Positions 10,312 to 20,872 of a stretch of 64,000 nucleotides of DNA are shown piece after piece (the stretch's first letter is position 1; each line of letters opens with the position of its first letter). The position numbers and the translations under genes are program-made. This DNA comes from Gammaproteobacteria bacterium HGW-Gammaproteobacteria-11 (GTDB lineage Bacteria; Pseudomonadota; Gammaproteobacteria; Pseudomonadales; Pseudomonadaceae): assembly GCA_002840055.1 (NCBI GenBank), contig PGZJ01000003.1:372001-436000 (forward strand), in the 5' to 3' direction. The notes under the pieces are model-generated. The model did not search any database. It worked only from the letters and a program-made list of their open reading frames with translations, and had not been told where the DNA came from.

Positions 10312-11205
10312 ATGCTGCCACCTTGGTTGATAGGCACCCTATCGTGCCTGATGATGCTGCTTTTTACCCTGATTGGTATCGGCCCGATGCTGGTTTTTGC
10401 GCTGCTGAAGGCTGCCATACCGGTAAAGGCATTCCAACGTCACTGCTCACGCATTGTGATGTGGATCGCTGAAACCTGGGCAGAAAGCATCAACTGGACC
10501 TTCAATCGCATGACCCCGACCCAGTGGGATATCCGCTGTGATGCGCCTTTGCAAGCGGATCACTCCTATCTGGTTGTCTGCAATCATCAATCCTGGGTAG
10601 ACATCCCGGCGCTGCTGCAGGCATTCAACCGGAAAACCCCCTATTTCAAATTCTTCCTGAAAAAGGAACTGATCTGGATCCCCTTTCTCGGCCTGGCCTT
10701 CTGGGCGCTGGATTATCCTTTCATGAAACGATACAGCAAGGCTCATCTGGCCAGACACCCGGAGGATCAGGGCAAGGATCTGGAGATCACCCGCCGGGCC
10801 TGCGAAAAATTTCAGGCGCTGCCCGTCACTGTGGTCAACTTCCTGGAAGGCACGCGCTTTACGACGGCCAAACATCAGCAACAGGGGTCACCCTTCCACT
10901 CACTGCTGAAACCAAAATCAGGCGGTATCGCCTTTGTCATGGCCGCACTGGGTGAACAGATGAAATCGATGCTGGATGTCACCCTGCTCTACCCGGAGGG
11001 CCAACCGCCTGGCTTCTGGAGCCTGCTCTGCGGACGGGTGGAGCGGGTGGTAGTGGACATTCGGCAAGTAGAGCTGGATAGCGCCCTGTTCAAGGGTGAT
11101 TATGAAAATGACCCGCAGTTTCGCGCCTTCTTTCAGGATTGGGTTAACCAGCTGTGGCTGCAGAAGGATGCGCGCCTGGCACAGCTCAGGTTGGAGCAAC
11201 GCTGA
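10312..11205 (+). CDS. acyltransferase (PlsC-like, YihG/LCLAT type)
   Basis: VCNHQSWVDIPALL, FLEGTRFTTAKH motifs; start at MLPPWLIGTL. Confidence 0.85.
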   Translation: MLPPWLIGTLSCLMMLLFTLIGIGPMLVFALLKAAIPVKAFQRHCSRIVMWIAETWAESINWTFNRMTPTQWDIRCDAPLQADHSYLVVCNHQSWVDIPALLQAFNRKTPYFKFFLKKELIWIPFLGLAFWALDYPFMKRYSKAHLARHPEDQGKDLEITRRACEKFQALPVTVVNFLEGTRFTTAKHQQQGSPFHSLLKPKSGGIAFVMAALGEQMKSMLDVTLLYPEGQPPGFWSLLCGRVERVVVDIRQVELDSALFKGDYENDPQFRAFFQDWVNQLWLQKDARLAQLRLEQR

Positions 11206-11206
11206 C

Positions 11207-11524
11207 TCAGCTTTGCGCGCAGGCGATGCAGGTATCCGCTACCGGCAGGGCTTCGAGACGGGCTGCCGCTATCGGCTCGCCACACTGCATGCAGAGGCCA
11301 TAGCGACCGGCCTGATAGCGCGCGATGGCCGCCTCGGTTTGTTGCAGGAGGCTGTTGGCTTCGGCCAGCAAGGCTTGCATGACTTCATCATTTTCCCGCT
11401 CCTGAGCCTGCTCAGCCGAGTCACTCGAGTGGCCGGCCGACAGGTCGCGCTGCAGCGCAGCACAACGGGCCGTGTATTCATCACGCAGGGTTTGCAAGTG
11501 CGTCAGTGCGCTGCTGTTCATGGA
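11207..11524 (-). CDS. TraR/DksA-family zinc finger protein
   Basis: C-terminal CMQCGEPIAAARLEALPVADTCIAC; start uncertain (11557 or 11524). Confidence 0.85.
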   Translation of the reverse strand, partial: SMNSSALTHLQTLRDEYTARCAALQRDLSAGHSSDSAEQAQERENDEVMQALLAEANSLLQQTEAAIARYQAGRYGLCMQCGEPIAAARLEALPVADTCIACAQS

Positions 11525-11599
11525 CATGCTCCAGATAGGATTGCTTGTAACCAACATCTGAAGTCTAGTTCAACCGCCGAACGGCCGGACTGATACAGG

Positions 11600-12658
11600 T
11601 CAAACCCCGGGCAGCGACACCGAACTGAGGCTGTACTGCTGGCCAGCGGCAACAACCTGATTCCGCCCGCCGCCTTTGGCTTCATACATGCGCCGGTCGG
11701 CAATCAGTAACAACTGATCAAGGCTCTGACCATCTTCACCCAGACTGGCTACACCGGCACTGAAGGTCATGGCATGGCTGCTGCCGTTGATGCTCAGTGG
11801 CGACTGCAACAGCTGCTCACGCAGCAGATTGGCACGCTCTACCGTGTTGGCCAGGTCAGCGCCAGGCATGAGGATGGCAAATTCCTCGCCCCCCAGGCGG
11901 CAGACCAGATCCGTCTCGCGCAAGCCTTCACGCAACAGGTCAGACAAGTAGCGCAAGGCCTGATCGCCACCGTCATGGCCAAACTGGTCATTAATCTGCT
12001 TGAAGTGATCAAGATCAAGCACAATCAGTGACAACGGTGTGTTATCCCGTAACGCATGGCTGCGTTCGCGGGCAAAGACCTCGGCCAGCTTCATGCGGTT
12101 GGCCAGACCGGTCAGAGTATCGGTGCTGGCCAACTCGATCAGGCGCCGCTCGTTATCCACCCGACTGCGCTCATAAATATGTGAGAACAGCATGATTGCC
12201 ATACTGCTGAGGGCAACATTGGCGAGAATCGCCATAATCAGCAAAGGGTCCTCGCCCATAAAGCGATAACTGAAGGCCAGGATGCCAACACTAAGGAAAC
12301 TCAGTGACATCCAGAAACCCAGACGCAGGCCAAGCAGCAGATAGCAGATAATCGGGATCGCCTGAAGCCAGGCAAATACCGTCAGCGAGGTCCGTGGCAG
12401 CAGCACGGCAAAGGCCATGATGGCAAAGAACGGCAGCAGGAAAACCAGTGTCCAGGTCTGCAAGTGCCGGGTACGATCAACAATACACAGCATGAACAGG
12501 GCAAAGAGCGCATAGCCGATTTCCAGCGCTGCAAGCAGCCATATCTGCCGCCCAAGGTTCAGGGCGGCAAAGAACCCGCCGCCGATCAACGTGATCCACA
12601 ACAGCGCCTTGAGCACCTGTACGCGGTGTTTCTGGCTGGTGTAGGCAACCTCAGACAT
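11600..12658 (-). CDS. membrane GGDEF diguanylate cyclase
   Basis: Multi-TM N-terminus then LTGLANRMK...CRLGGEEFAILM. Confidence 0.9.
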   Translation of the reverse strand: MSEVAYTSQKHRVQVLKALLWITLIGGGFFAALNLGRQIWLLAALEIGYALFALFMLCIVDRTRHLQTWTLVFLLPFFAIMAFAVLLPRTSLTVFAWLQAIPIICYLLLGLRLGFWMSLSFLSVGILAFSYRFMGEDPLLIMAILANVALSSMAIMLFSHIYERSRVDNERRLIELASTDTLTGLANRMKLAEVFARERSHALRDNTPLSLIVLDLDHFKQINDQFGHDGGDQALRYLSDLLREGLRETDLVCRLGGEEFAILMPGADLANTVERANLLREQLLQSPLSINGSSHAMTFSAGVASLGEDGQSLDQLLLIADRRMYEAKGGGRNQVVAAGQQYSLSSVSLPGV

Positions 12659-12906
12659 GCCGATATTCCCCCGTTGGGCACCCATCCATGAGAGGGCATG
12701 TGCGCCTCTGCCCGATACAGCCAGTATAGTGCACTGACCAATGACGCCGCTGAGCTGTAAAAAAAGCTCGACATGTGACCTCAATCACTTCTCAATGGCC
12801 TCATATCTTGGCATGCTTGCGCAAAATATGGCCAAATGCCTGCCTTTACAAGCACAACCTGCGCATTGCCCCACAACAATAACCGATCACGCAACAAGGA
12901 TAGCGG

Positions 12907-13913
12907 ATGTGAGCACTATACCCCTGCTGGTGTGCGACGATTCCAATATGGCCCGCAAGCAGCTTATCCGTGCCCTGCCGTCCAGTTGGCCGTTCCGCAT
13001 TACCCAGGCTACCAACGGGATTGAAGGCCTGGAAGCCATTCGTGCGGGCAACGGGCATATCGTCCTGCTGGATCTGACCATGCCTGAGCTGGATGGCTTC
13101 GGGGTGCTCGCGCAACTGCGCGAAGAGGGGTTGAGTTCGGATGTCATCGTGGTGTCCGGGGACGTGCAGGAAGAAGCCGTGCGTCGAGCCAAGGCGCTGG
13201 GTGCCAAGGCCTTCATCAAAAAGCCCGCTGATCCCATGCAACTGGCCGCTGCTCTGAATGCCCTGGGAATCGACATTCCGTTGAGCACCCCGGAGACAGA
13301 GACCGCACCCAGTCTGTCAGAGCTGCCCAGCGTGACCTTCCGAGACGCCTTCCGGGAAATCACCAACATTGCCATGGGTCGCGCTGCCGACCTGCTCAGC
13401 AAGGTACTGGGCGTGTTTATCCAGTTGCCCATCCCCAATGTCAATATTCTCGAGGTTGGCGAGTTGCACATGACCCTGGCCGACGCCCAGCGTGGCGAGC
13501 GCCTGTCGGCGATTTGCCAGGGTTATATTGGCGGCGGCGTAGCCGGTGAAGCCCTGTTGATTTTCCATGATGCCGAAATCAACGATGTTGCGCGTCTGCT
13601 CAACACCCAGGAAGACGAGTCCGCCAAACTGGAGATGCTGCTTGATCTGGCCAGCATCATTATCGGTGCCTGCCTCAACGGCCTTTCAGAGCAACTGAAT
13701 ATCAGTCTGTCGCAGGGCCACCCTCTGGTGCTGGGACAGCATTGCCCGATCGAGGACCTGATTCGCATCAATCAGCGGCGCTGGAAACGCACCCTGGCGG
13801 TCGAGATCAGTTACAGCCTGGAAGACCTTGATATCCACTTCGATCTGCTGCTGCTGTTTACCGAAGACTCGGTTCCGCGTCTGCGCCAGCAACTTGATTT
13901 CATGATCAACTGA
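12907..13913 (+). CDS. response regulator receiver fused to CheC/CheX-like phosphatase domain
   Basis: REC domain (PLLVCDDSNMARKQL, VLLDLTMPELDGFG, KAFIKKPADP) then EITNIAMGRAADLLSKVL; GTG start assumed. Confidence 0.8.
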
Positions 13914-13934
13914 TCATTCGAACAGGATCCTGTC

Positions 13935-14894
13935 ATGCCCGCTCAGTTTGATATCAATGAACTTCACTGGCTTCTGGATATTGTCCAGAGCATTGACGTT
14001 GGTGTGGTGGTCATGGACCGCGAATACCGTATCGAGGTCTGGAACAGCTTCATGGAAAACCACTCGGGCATGAGTTCTGACAAGGTATCCCGCCAGACCC
14101 TGTTTGAGCTGTTCCCGGAAATCGAACCGAACTGGTTCAAGAAAAAAGTTGAAACCGCCGTCATGCTCGGCACCCGTGCTTTCACAATCTGGGAGCAGCG
14201 ACCCAACCTGGTGCACTTCAAGAGCTATCAACCGATTACCGGCCTGGCTGATGAGATGTACCAGAACGTCACCATATTGCCGCTGCGCAGTGCCACCGGC
14301 AAAACCGACCATGTCTGTCTGATCATTTACGATGTCACCGGGGTAGCCATCAACAAGCGCCAGCTTGAAGCGGCCAACCAGCAGTTGCAGGAACTGGCAC
14401 TGCGCGACGGCCTGACCGGACTGCTGAACCGCCGCTATTGGGAGCAATGCCTGGAGCGCGAGTTCGCCCGCCATATGCGCTATGAGTCACCGGCCAGCCT
14501 GGTGATATTCGATATTGACCACTTCAAGCGCTTCAACGATACCTACGGACACCAACTGGGTGATGAAGTCATTCGTGAAGTGTCCCGACTGACCAAGCTG
14601 TTTGCCCGGGAAACCGACTTTGCCGGCCGCTACGGCGGCGAAGAGTTCGTGGTGCTGCTGCCCGATACCGAGCTCAATGGTGCCGCACAGTTCGCGGAAC
14701 GTCTGCGCAGCGCCATCGAACGTCTGCAGATCGAGCATGGCGATGAACTGCTCAAGGTCACCATCAGTCTGGGTGTGGCCGAGATCAGGGACAGCATGAT
14801 CAACCATACGGTATTGATCGAGGAGGCCGACAAGGCGCTCTATCAGTCCAAGGAAGGCGGCCGGAACCGTACCACACTGGCACAAACGGAATAG
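13935..14894 (+). CDS. PAS-GGDEF diguanylate cyclase
   Basis: PAS N-terminus, LTGLLNRRYWEQ...GRYGGEEFVVLL. Confidence 0.9.
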   Translation: MPAQFDINELHWLLDIVQSIDVGVVVMDREYRIEVWNSFMENHSGMSSDKVSRQTLFELFPEIEPNWFKKKVETAVMLGTRAFTIWEQRPNLVHFKSYQPITGLADEMYQNVTILPLRSATGKTDHVCLIIYDVTGVAINKRQLEAANQQLQELALRDGLTGLLNRRYWEQCLEREFARHMRYESPASLVIFDIDHFKRFNDTYGHQLGDEVIREVSRLTKLFARETDFAGRYGGEEFVVLLPDTELNGAAQFAERLRSAIERLQIEHGDELLKVTISLGVAEIRDSMINHTVLIEEADKALYQSKEGGRNRTTLAQTE

Positions 14895-14944
14895 CCCGAC
14901 GGCATCTGCTACACTGAGCCTCCTTTTTCCTGCAGGCCATCGCC

Positions 14945-16324
14945 TTGAGCTCATCGTCCTTTTCCAGCCTGGCTCTGCCCGGCGCCATTCTCGACACCCT
15001 GGCACATCTTGGCTACACCGAGATGACTCCGATTCAGGCCCAGGCCTTGCCGCTGATTCTCGCCGGCAAGGATGTGCTGGCGCAGTCACGCACCGGCAGT
15101 GGCAAGACCGCTGCCTTCGGCATCGGCCTGCTGACCCCGCTGAATCCAGGCTTCTACGGCTGCCAGGCACTGATTCTGAGCCCAACCCGGGAACTGGCTA
15201 CCCAGACCGCTACCAGCCTGCGCACCCTGGCCCGTGGCCTGCCCAACATCAAGATAGTCACACTCTGTGGCGGCACCCCCTTTGGCCCGCAAGCGGCCTC
15301 ACTGGAACAGGGTGCCCATGTAATTGTTGGCACGCCGGGTCGGGTGCTCGACCACCTTGAGCGCGGCACACTCGAGCTCAAGGGTCTGAACTGCCTGGTT
15401 CTGGATGAAGCTGATCGCATGCTCGACATGGGCTTTTTCGAGCCTATCAGCAGCATCATCGCCAGCACGCCCGAACGCCGTCAGACCCTGCTGTTCTCGG
15501 CCACCTATCCCAACACCATCGAGGCCCTGGCCAGCCGCTTCATGCGCCAGCCTGAGCGTGTCACCGTAGCCGAGACCGTCGTCAGCAACCCGATCATTCA
15601 GCGCTTCTATGAAATTGCGCCTGCGGACCGCTTTCAGGCCGTGGTCAGATTACTCGCCGCCGAGCGGCCGCAACCCTGCATCGCTTTCTGTCATACCAAG
15701 CAGCAGTGCAATGACCTGTTGCAGCATCTGGAAGCCAACAAGATCAGCGCCCTGACCCTGCACGGCGACATGGAACAACGCGAGCGCGACGAAGTCCTGG
15801 CGCGCTTTGCCAACCAGAGTTGCAGCGTACTGGTCGCGACCGATGTAGCGGCGCGCGGGATTGACGTAGAAGGCGTTGCAGCGGTCATCAATGTTGAGCT
15901 CTCGCCGGATCCGGCCCTGCATACCCACCGTATCGGCCGCAGCGGCCGTGCCGGCCAACCGGGCCTGGCCCTGAGTCTGGTCGCACCGTCCGAGGGTGGT
16001 CGTGCCAGCGCCATCGAAACGGCGCTCGGCAGCCCGCTGGACTGGCAGGATCTGTCACGCCTGCCGGAAACTCTCGATAGCCCCCTGATTGCCCCCATGC
16101 GCACTCTGGTGGTGGCCGGTGGCCGCAAGGACAAGGTCCGTCCCGGCGACCTGCTCGGCGCCTTGACCGGTGATGCCGGGCTACCCGGCGATGCCATCGG
16201 CAAGATCAGTATCAGCGATTACCAGGCCCTGGTCGCGATTCGTCGCGATGTCGCCAAGCTGGCACTCGAGCGGCTTGAGGATGGCAAAATCAAGGGTAGG
16301 CGCTTCAAGGTCAGGCTGATCTGA
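14945..16324 (+). CDS. dbpA: ATP-dependent RNA helicase DbpA
   Basis: DEAD-box motifs ([35 protein letters not shown]) and DbpA-type C-terminal RNA-binding region (RPGDLLGALTGDAGLPGDAIGKISI). Confidence 0.9.
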   Translation: MSSSSFSSLALPGAILDTLAHLGYTEMTPIQAQALPLILAGKDVLAQSRTGSGKTAAFGIGLLTPLNPGFYGCQALILSPTRELATQTATSLRTLARGLPNIKIVTLCGGTPFGPQAASLEQGAHVIVGTPGRVLDHLERGTLELKGLNCLVLDEADRMLDMGFFEPISSIIASTPERRQTLLFSATYPNTIEALASRFMRQPERVTVAETVVSNPIIQRFYEIAPADRFQAVVRLLAAERPQPCIAFCHTKQQCNDLLQHLEANKISALTLHGDMEQRERDEVLARFANQSCSVLVATDVAARGIDVEGVAAVINVELSPDPALHTHRIGRSGRAGQPGLALSLVAPSEGGRASAIETALGSPLDWQDLSRLPETLDSPLIAPMRTLVVAGGRKDKVRPGDLLGALTGDAGLPGDAIGKISISDYQALVAIRRDVAKLALERLEDGKIKGRRFKVRLI

Positions 16325-16361
16325 TTCGGACACTGTCGCCCATCACCCCCGGAGTACTGCG

Positions 16362-18227
16362 TTGAATACCGATCAGTTGCTGGTTCTGACTATCCTGATA
16401 GCAACAATCGGCCTGTTTCTCTGGGGCCGATTGCGCCATGACGTGGTTGCCCTGATCGCCCTGATCGCCTGCGTCCTCGCCGGCCTGATACCCAGCGCCG
16501 AGGCCTTCAATGGCTTTGCCCAGCCGGCGGTGATTACGGTAGCCGCAGTGCTGATCCTGAGCTACGGCCTGCAGACGACCGGTGCCGTCGAGTCCATGGC
16601 CCAGCGCATACTGCCACGCGGGGGACATAGTCTGCTCGGCATCGGCGCCCTGACCCTGCTCGGTGCCTGCCTGTCAGCCTTCATGAACAACGTCGGGGCC
16701 ATGGCCCTGATGATGCCGATTGCCATGCAGCTGGCTGCGCGCCAAGGCATTCCGCCGGGCAAGGTGTTGATGCCGCTCGCCTTCGGTACCATTCTCGGCG
16801 GCATGACTACGTTGATTGGCACCCCACCCAACCTGATTGTCTCGGGTTTTCGCGCGGCAGAAACCGGCACTGGTTTCAGCATGTTTGCCTTTACGCCGGT
16901 GGGCCTCGCAGTCGCCTTGACCGGTATCGTGTTTGCCGTCGTAGCCGGGCGCTGGCTGGTGCCGCATCGGGAGAAATCCGATGCCGAGGGCTTTGATACC
17001 GGCACCTACCTGACCGAAGTGCGGATTACCGAATCCGCCAAGGCGGTGGGCAAAACCCTGGGTGATGTGGAGCGCCTGCTGGATGATGACGCGCAGATTG
17101 TCGGCATGGTCCGTAATGACTTCCGTGTCACCGCACCCATGGCCGGACGCATTCTCAAGGCAGGTGATATTCTGGTTATCGAGGCCGAACCGGACGCGCT
17201 GGGCGCCACCCTGACCCGACTCGGATTACAGCTTGAAGAAGCCGTACCCAGCAAACCTGCGGACGACCAGCCCGAAGCCGATGAAGATCCACAGACGGCC
17301 GACAGCGACCCGACTAACAAGGATGATGAAACAACAGGTGATGAGCCACAGGCAGCGCCCGCCCAGGACGAAGAGATCACCCTGCAGGAGCTGGTTACCC
17401 AACCCGGTGGCATGCTGATTGGCCACAGTGCCACAGACCTGCAGATCCGCACCCGCTATGGCATCAACCTGCTGGCCATCTCGCGGCAGGGGCATCGCTC
17501 CATTCGCCGGTTGCGCTGGACCGAACTGCAACCCGGTGATGTGCTGCTGATGCAGGGCACAGCGGAGTCGATCAGTGTCTTCGCCCAGGAGCAGGGCTGC
17601 ATTCCACTGGCCCAACGCAGCATTCTGATACCCGACAAGCGCAAGGCTTATACCGCCCTGGCCATCATGCTGGGCTGCGTCGTATTGGCTGCCAGCGGAC
17701 TGCTGTCAGCAGCCCTGGCCTTTACCTTGGGTGTACTTGGTTACATGTTGACCCGGGTCATCCCGCTACGGCGCCTGTATGACGCGGTCGACTGGCCGAT
17801 CATCGTTCTGCTCGGGGCCCTGATGCCGCTGGCTGCAGCCATGGCCTCAACCGGAACCGCCGACCTGCTGGCCAAATCGATGCTGGAACAGGTGGCTCAG
17901 GGCAGCCCGGTGTTGGCACTGGGACTGATACTGGTTATCACCATGACCCTGTCGGATTTCATGAACAACGCCGCCACAGCCGCGGTCATGTGCCCGATCG
18001 CCCTGAGCGTTGCCAGTCAACTGGGCGTCAACCCGGACAGTTTTCTAATGGCTGTCGCGATAGGCGCCTCCTGTGCCTTCCTGACGCCCATCGGGCACCA
18101 GAACAACACCCTGATTCTGGGGCCCGGCGGCTTTCGCTTTACCGATTACTGGCGGCTAGGGCTTCCCCTGGAAATAATCGTGGTGTGCGTCAGCATCCCT
18201 GTGCTGCTGTGGGTCTGGCCACTCTGA
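16362..18227 (+). CDS. SLC13-type permease with two TrkA-C domains
   Basis: Citrate transporter-like TM halves flanking TrkA-C-like domains; acidic linker between. Confidence 0.85.
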   Translation: MNTDQLLVLTILIATIGLFLWGRLRHDVVALIALIACVLAGLIPSAEAFNGFAQPAVITVAAVLILSYGLQTTGAVESMAQRILPRGGHSLLGIGALTLLGACLSAFMNNVGAMALMMPIAMQLAARQGIPPGKVLMPLAFGTILGGMTTLIGTPPNLIVSGFRAAETGTGFSMFAFTPVGLAVALTGIVFAVVAGRWLVPHREKSDAEGFDTGTYLTEVRITESAKAVGKTLGDVERLLDDDAQIVGMVRNDFRVTAPMAGRILKAGDILVIEAEPDALGATLTRLGLQLEEAVPSKPADDQPEADEDPQTADSDPTNKDDETTGDEPQAAPAQDEEITLQELVTQPGGMLIGHSATDLQIRTRYGINLLAISRQGHRSIRRLRWTELQPGDVLLMQGTAESISVFAQEQGCIPLAQRSILIPDKRKAYTALAIMLGCVVLAASGLLSAALAFTLGVLGYMLTRVIPLRRLYDAVDWPIIVLLGALMPLAAAMASTGTADLLAKSMLEQVAQGSPVLALGLILVITMTLSDFMNNAATAAVMCPIALSVASQLGVNPDSFLMAVAIGASCAFLTPIGHQNNTLILGPGGFRFTDYWRLGLPLEIIVVCVSIPVLLWVWPL

Positions 18228-18398
18228 TCAGGGCTCATCCTGCAGCACAAAATCCGTCTTGTAGGTAATGGCACAATCCGGACAGTTGAAACTGTCCGGC
18301 AAGGATGCCCATGGGGTGTCAGGCGCATAGCCCAAATGCCTGTCACCCTTTTCCTCGTCATATTCATAGCCACACTCCGGGCACAGATAGCGGCTCAT
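18228..18398 (-). CDS. rubredoxin, 56 aa (absent from the supplied ORF track)
   Basis: Manual translation: MSRYLCPECGYEYDEEKGDRHLGYAPDTPWASLPDSFNCPDCAITYKTDFVLQDEP; two CxxC pairs; ATGA overlap with alkB stop. Confidence 0.88.
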   Translation of the reverse strand: MSRYLCPECGYEYDEEKGDRHLGYAPDTPWASLPDSFNCPDCAITYKTDFVLQDEP

Positions 18399-19591
18399 GC
18401 CGCCACCTCCTGGGCGTCACCCTCTGACAGCGCGTATTGACGCATCAGTCGCTCGCGCTTGGCCGGCTCGAAGTTGATTCTGGCTGGGTCGCGATTCACC
18501 GCATCAAGCAACTTCCCGTCCATCACCTTGAACCACAGCGGCGGCAGGTAAGCTATCAGGTACATGCCAAAATACCCGTTGGGTAACCGTGGCAGGTCCG
18601 GGAAATCGCGCAATGACTGATAGCGCCGGGTCGGGTGGGCGTGGTGATCAGAGTGGCGCTGGAGATGGAACAGGGCCCAGTTGGAAAACAGGTGGTTGCT
18701 GTTCCAGGAATGGTAGGGCTGGCACCGCTCATAGCGGCCGTTCGGGAGTTTTTTCCGCAACAGGCCGTAGTGCTCAATGTAGTTGGCTTGCGTCAACTGA
18801 AAGGCACCCCAGAAGGCAATCAACAGCAACACCGGTATGATCTCGATACCCAGCAAGGCAACCAGCGTGGCATATAACGCGAGACTGATCAGGCCCGGCT
18901 GCAGTACCTCATTATCCAGACTCCAGACCGATTTACCGCAGCGATCCAGCCGCTCAGCTTCCAGATCCCAGGCGCGAAAAAAGGCGCCGGGCATCTCACG
19001 GAAGACAAACCGATAAATGCTTTCTCCCATGCGTGAGGAGGCGGGATCCTCAGGCGTGGCAACGTCGCGATGATGACCGCGATTGTGCTCGACAAAAAAG
19101 TGGCCGTAAAAACCCAATGCCAGGGTGATCTTTGCCAGCCATCGCTCCAGCGTGGTTTTCTTGTGTCCCATCTCGTGACCCAGGTTTAGCCCGTAACCCA
19201 AGGTGCCGCCCGCCGCCAGAATCACGGCCAGCACACCATACCAGGGCAGGTCATGGGTACCGACAAAGATCACACTGACCAGAAAGCTGATCCACAGAAT
19301 CGGCACCAGAGCATAGGTGACATAACGATAATAGCTATCCGCCTCCAGGGCCGGTACCGCCTCCTCCGGCGGGTTGCTCTGGTCTTCACCGATCAAGGCA
19401 TCCAGCAGCGGGATCACGCCATAGGCAAACAGGGTGGGCAACCACAGCCAGAGCACCTTGGGTGACACGAACAGGTACAGCAAGGGCCCGACCAGCGCGG
19501 TACAGGGCACCAACAGGGAAAACAGCCAGAGGTGCCGCTTGTGATCGACATACTCGACCACCGGTGTGGCCGATGAAGCACTATTGTTCAT
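18395..19591 (-). CDS. alkB: alkane 1-monooxygenase
   Basis: Histidine boxes HEMGHKK, EHNRGHHRD, LQRHSDHHAHPTRRYQSLR. Confidence 0.92.
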   Translation of the reverse strand: MNNSASSATPVVEYVDHKRHLWLFSLLVPCTALVGPLLYLFVSPKVLWLWLPTLFAYGVIPLLDALIGEDQSNPPEEAVPALEADSYYRYVTYALVPILWISFLVSVIFVGTHDLPWYGVLAVILAAGGTLGYGLNLGHEMGHKKTTLERWLAKITLALGFYGHFFVEHNRGHHRDVATPEDPASSRMGESIYRFVFREMPGAFFRAWDLEAERLDRCGKSVWSLDNEVLQPGLISLALYATLVALLGIEIIPVLLLIAFWGAFQLTQANYIEHYGLLRKKLPNGRYERCQPYHSWNSNHLFSNWALFHLQRHSDHHAHPTRRYQSLRDFPDLPRLPNGYFGMYLIAYLPPLWFKVMDGKLLDAVNRDPARINFEPAKRERLMRQYALSEGDAQEVAA

Positions 19592-19720
19592 GACAGAGTC
19601 CTTTTATTTTTGCTTTTGAACAAACCGCCTACCGCCATGATCATGCGCCCGGGGTTGTAATGCGCCTACCGTTGCAACGGGCAATAAATCGTCATATTGT
19701 GACAGCCCAGCCCAGGATTA

Positions 19721-20779
19721 ATGAAGACCATGCTTTCTCAGCAAATCTGGCTCAGCCCCTCTATCCACCCGGTTTATGCCCGGTTGATCTGTGCCGAACT
19801 CAAGCGCCGCGGCTTTAACAACCAGCAAATCCTTGCCGATACCCGTCTGAACTGGGACACCCTGCACCAGGACAACCGCTTCCTCAGCTTTGATCAGATG
19901 CACCGTCTGGTGCTGCATGCACTGGCCCTCAGCGACTGCCCCTGGCTGGGCATTGAAGTCGGTCGGCATACGGATGTCTCCGCCCATGGATCGGCCGGCT
20001 ATGCCTGTATTGCCACAGCCGATGTCGGCGCCTGCTGCGGCATACTGCAGCGCTATTCAAGCCTGCGTCAGAACATTGCCGTTTTCCGCGCGATTGACGG
20101 GGAAAAACCGGAGCTGGTACTGGATGAACGTCTGATACTGCCGGAGTTGCGCGAATACCTGCTTGGGCACTTTACCGCTGCGATCCTGCGCCTGCTGGAA
20201 ACCGCCACCGGTCTGCCGCTACAACAACAGATCGTGCTGCACTGGCCCATGCCGGCACCACCCTGGGCCAATGCCTACCAGCATCTGGCGCGCAAGGTGG
20301 TATTTGGCAGCAACCAGTTGCGCATCGAATTACCAGCCCATTACCTGGCCACACCCTGCCTGGCCGCCGACCCCGAGGCCGAACGCCTGGCGCTGCGCGA
20401 TTGTGAAAATCAACTACAACGACTGGTGCGCGGCGGCAGCCTGAGCGAACGCATCAAGCAACGGCTGCTGGCCTGTCAGCACAGCTATCCAACCCTGGAG
20501 CAAATGGCCACGCAGGAACACATGGCACCACGTACCCTGATTCGCCACCTGAACGATGAAGGCGTGCGCTATCAGACGCTGCTGGATGATGTCCGCTCGG
20601 ACCTGGCCTGCTGGCTGCTGGCGCAGACCGACCTGAGTATCGAGGCGGTTGCCGAGCGCCTTGGTTACCTCGATCCGACCAACTTCAGCCGTACCTTCAG
20701 GCGCTGGTTAGGGGTCACGCCACGCAGCTTTCGGCAGCAGCTTGGCAAAAGCTCAGCCGGGTTTGACGCAAAGCCTTAG
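19721..20779 (+). CDS. AraC-family transcriptional regulator (divergent from alkB)
   Basis: C-terminal double HTH (LSIEAVAERLGYLDPTNFSRTFRRWLGVTPRSFR). Confidence 0.9.
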   Translation: MKTMLSQQIWLSPSIHPVYARLICAELKRRGFNNQQILADTRLNWDTLHQDNRFLSFDQMHRLVLHALALSDCPWLGIEVGRHTDVSAHGSAGYACIATADVGACCGILQRYSSLRQNIAVFRAIDGEKPELVLDERLILPELREYLLGHFTAAILRLLETATGLPLQQQIVLHWPMPAPPWANAYQHLARKVVFGSNQLRIELPAHYLATPCLAADPEAERLALRDCENQLQRLVRGGSLSERIKQRLLACQHSYPTLEQMATQEHMAPRTLIRHLNDEGVRYQTLLDDVRSDLACWLLAQTDLSIEAVAERLGYLDPTNFSRTFRRWLGVTPRSFRQQLGKSSAGFDAKP

Positions 20780-20872
20780 AGACACCTATAGTCTGCTCAT
20801 GATCTGCGAACCGGATCACATTACCCACCTGCACGCATCGGTTAACGCCCCCGACAACCGCCGATCGACACC

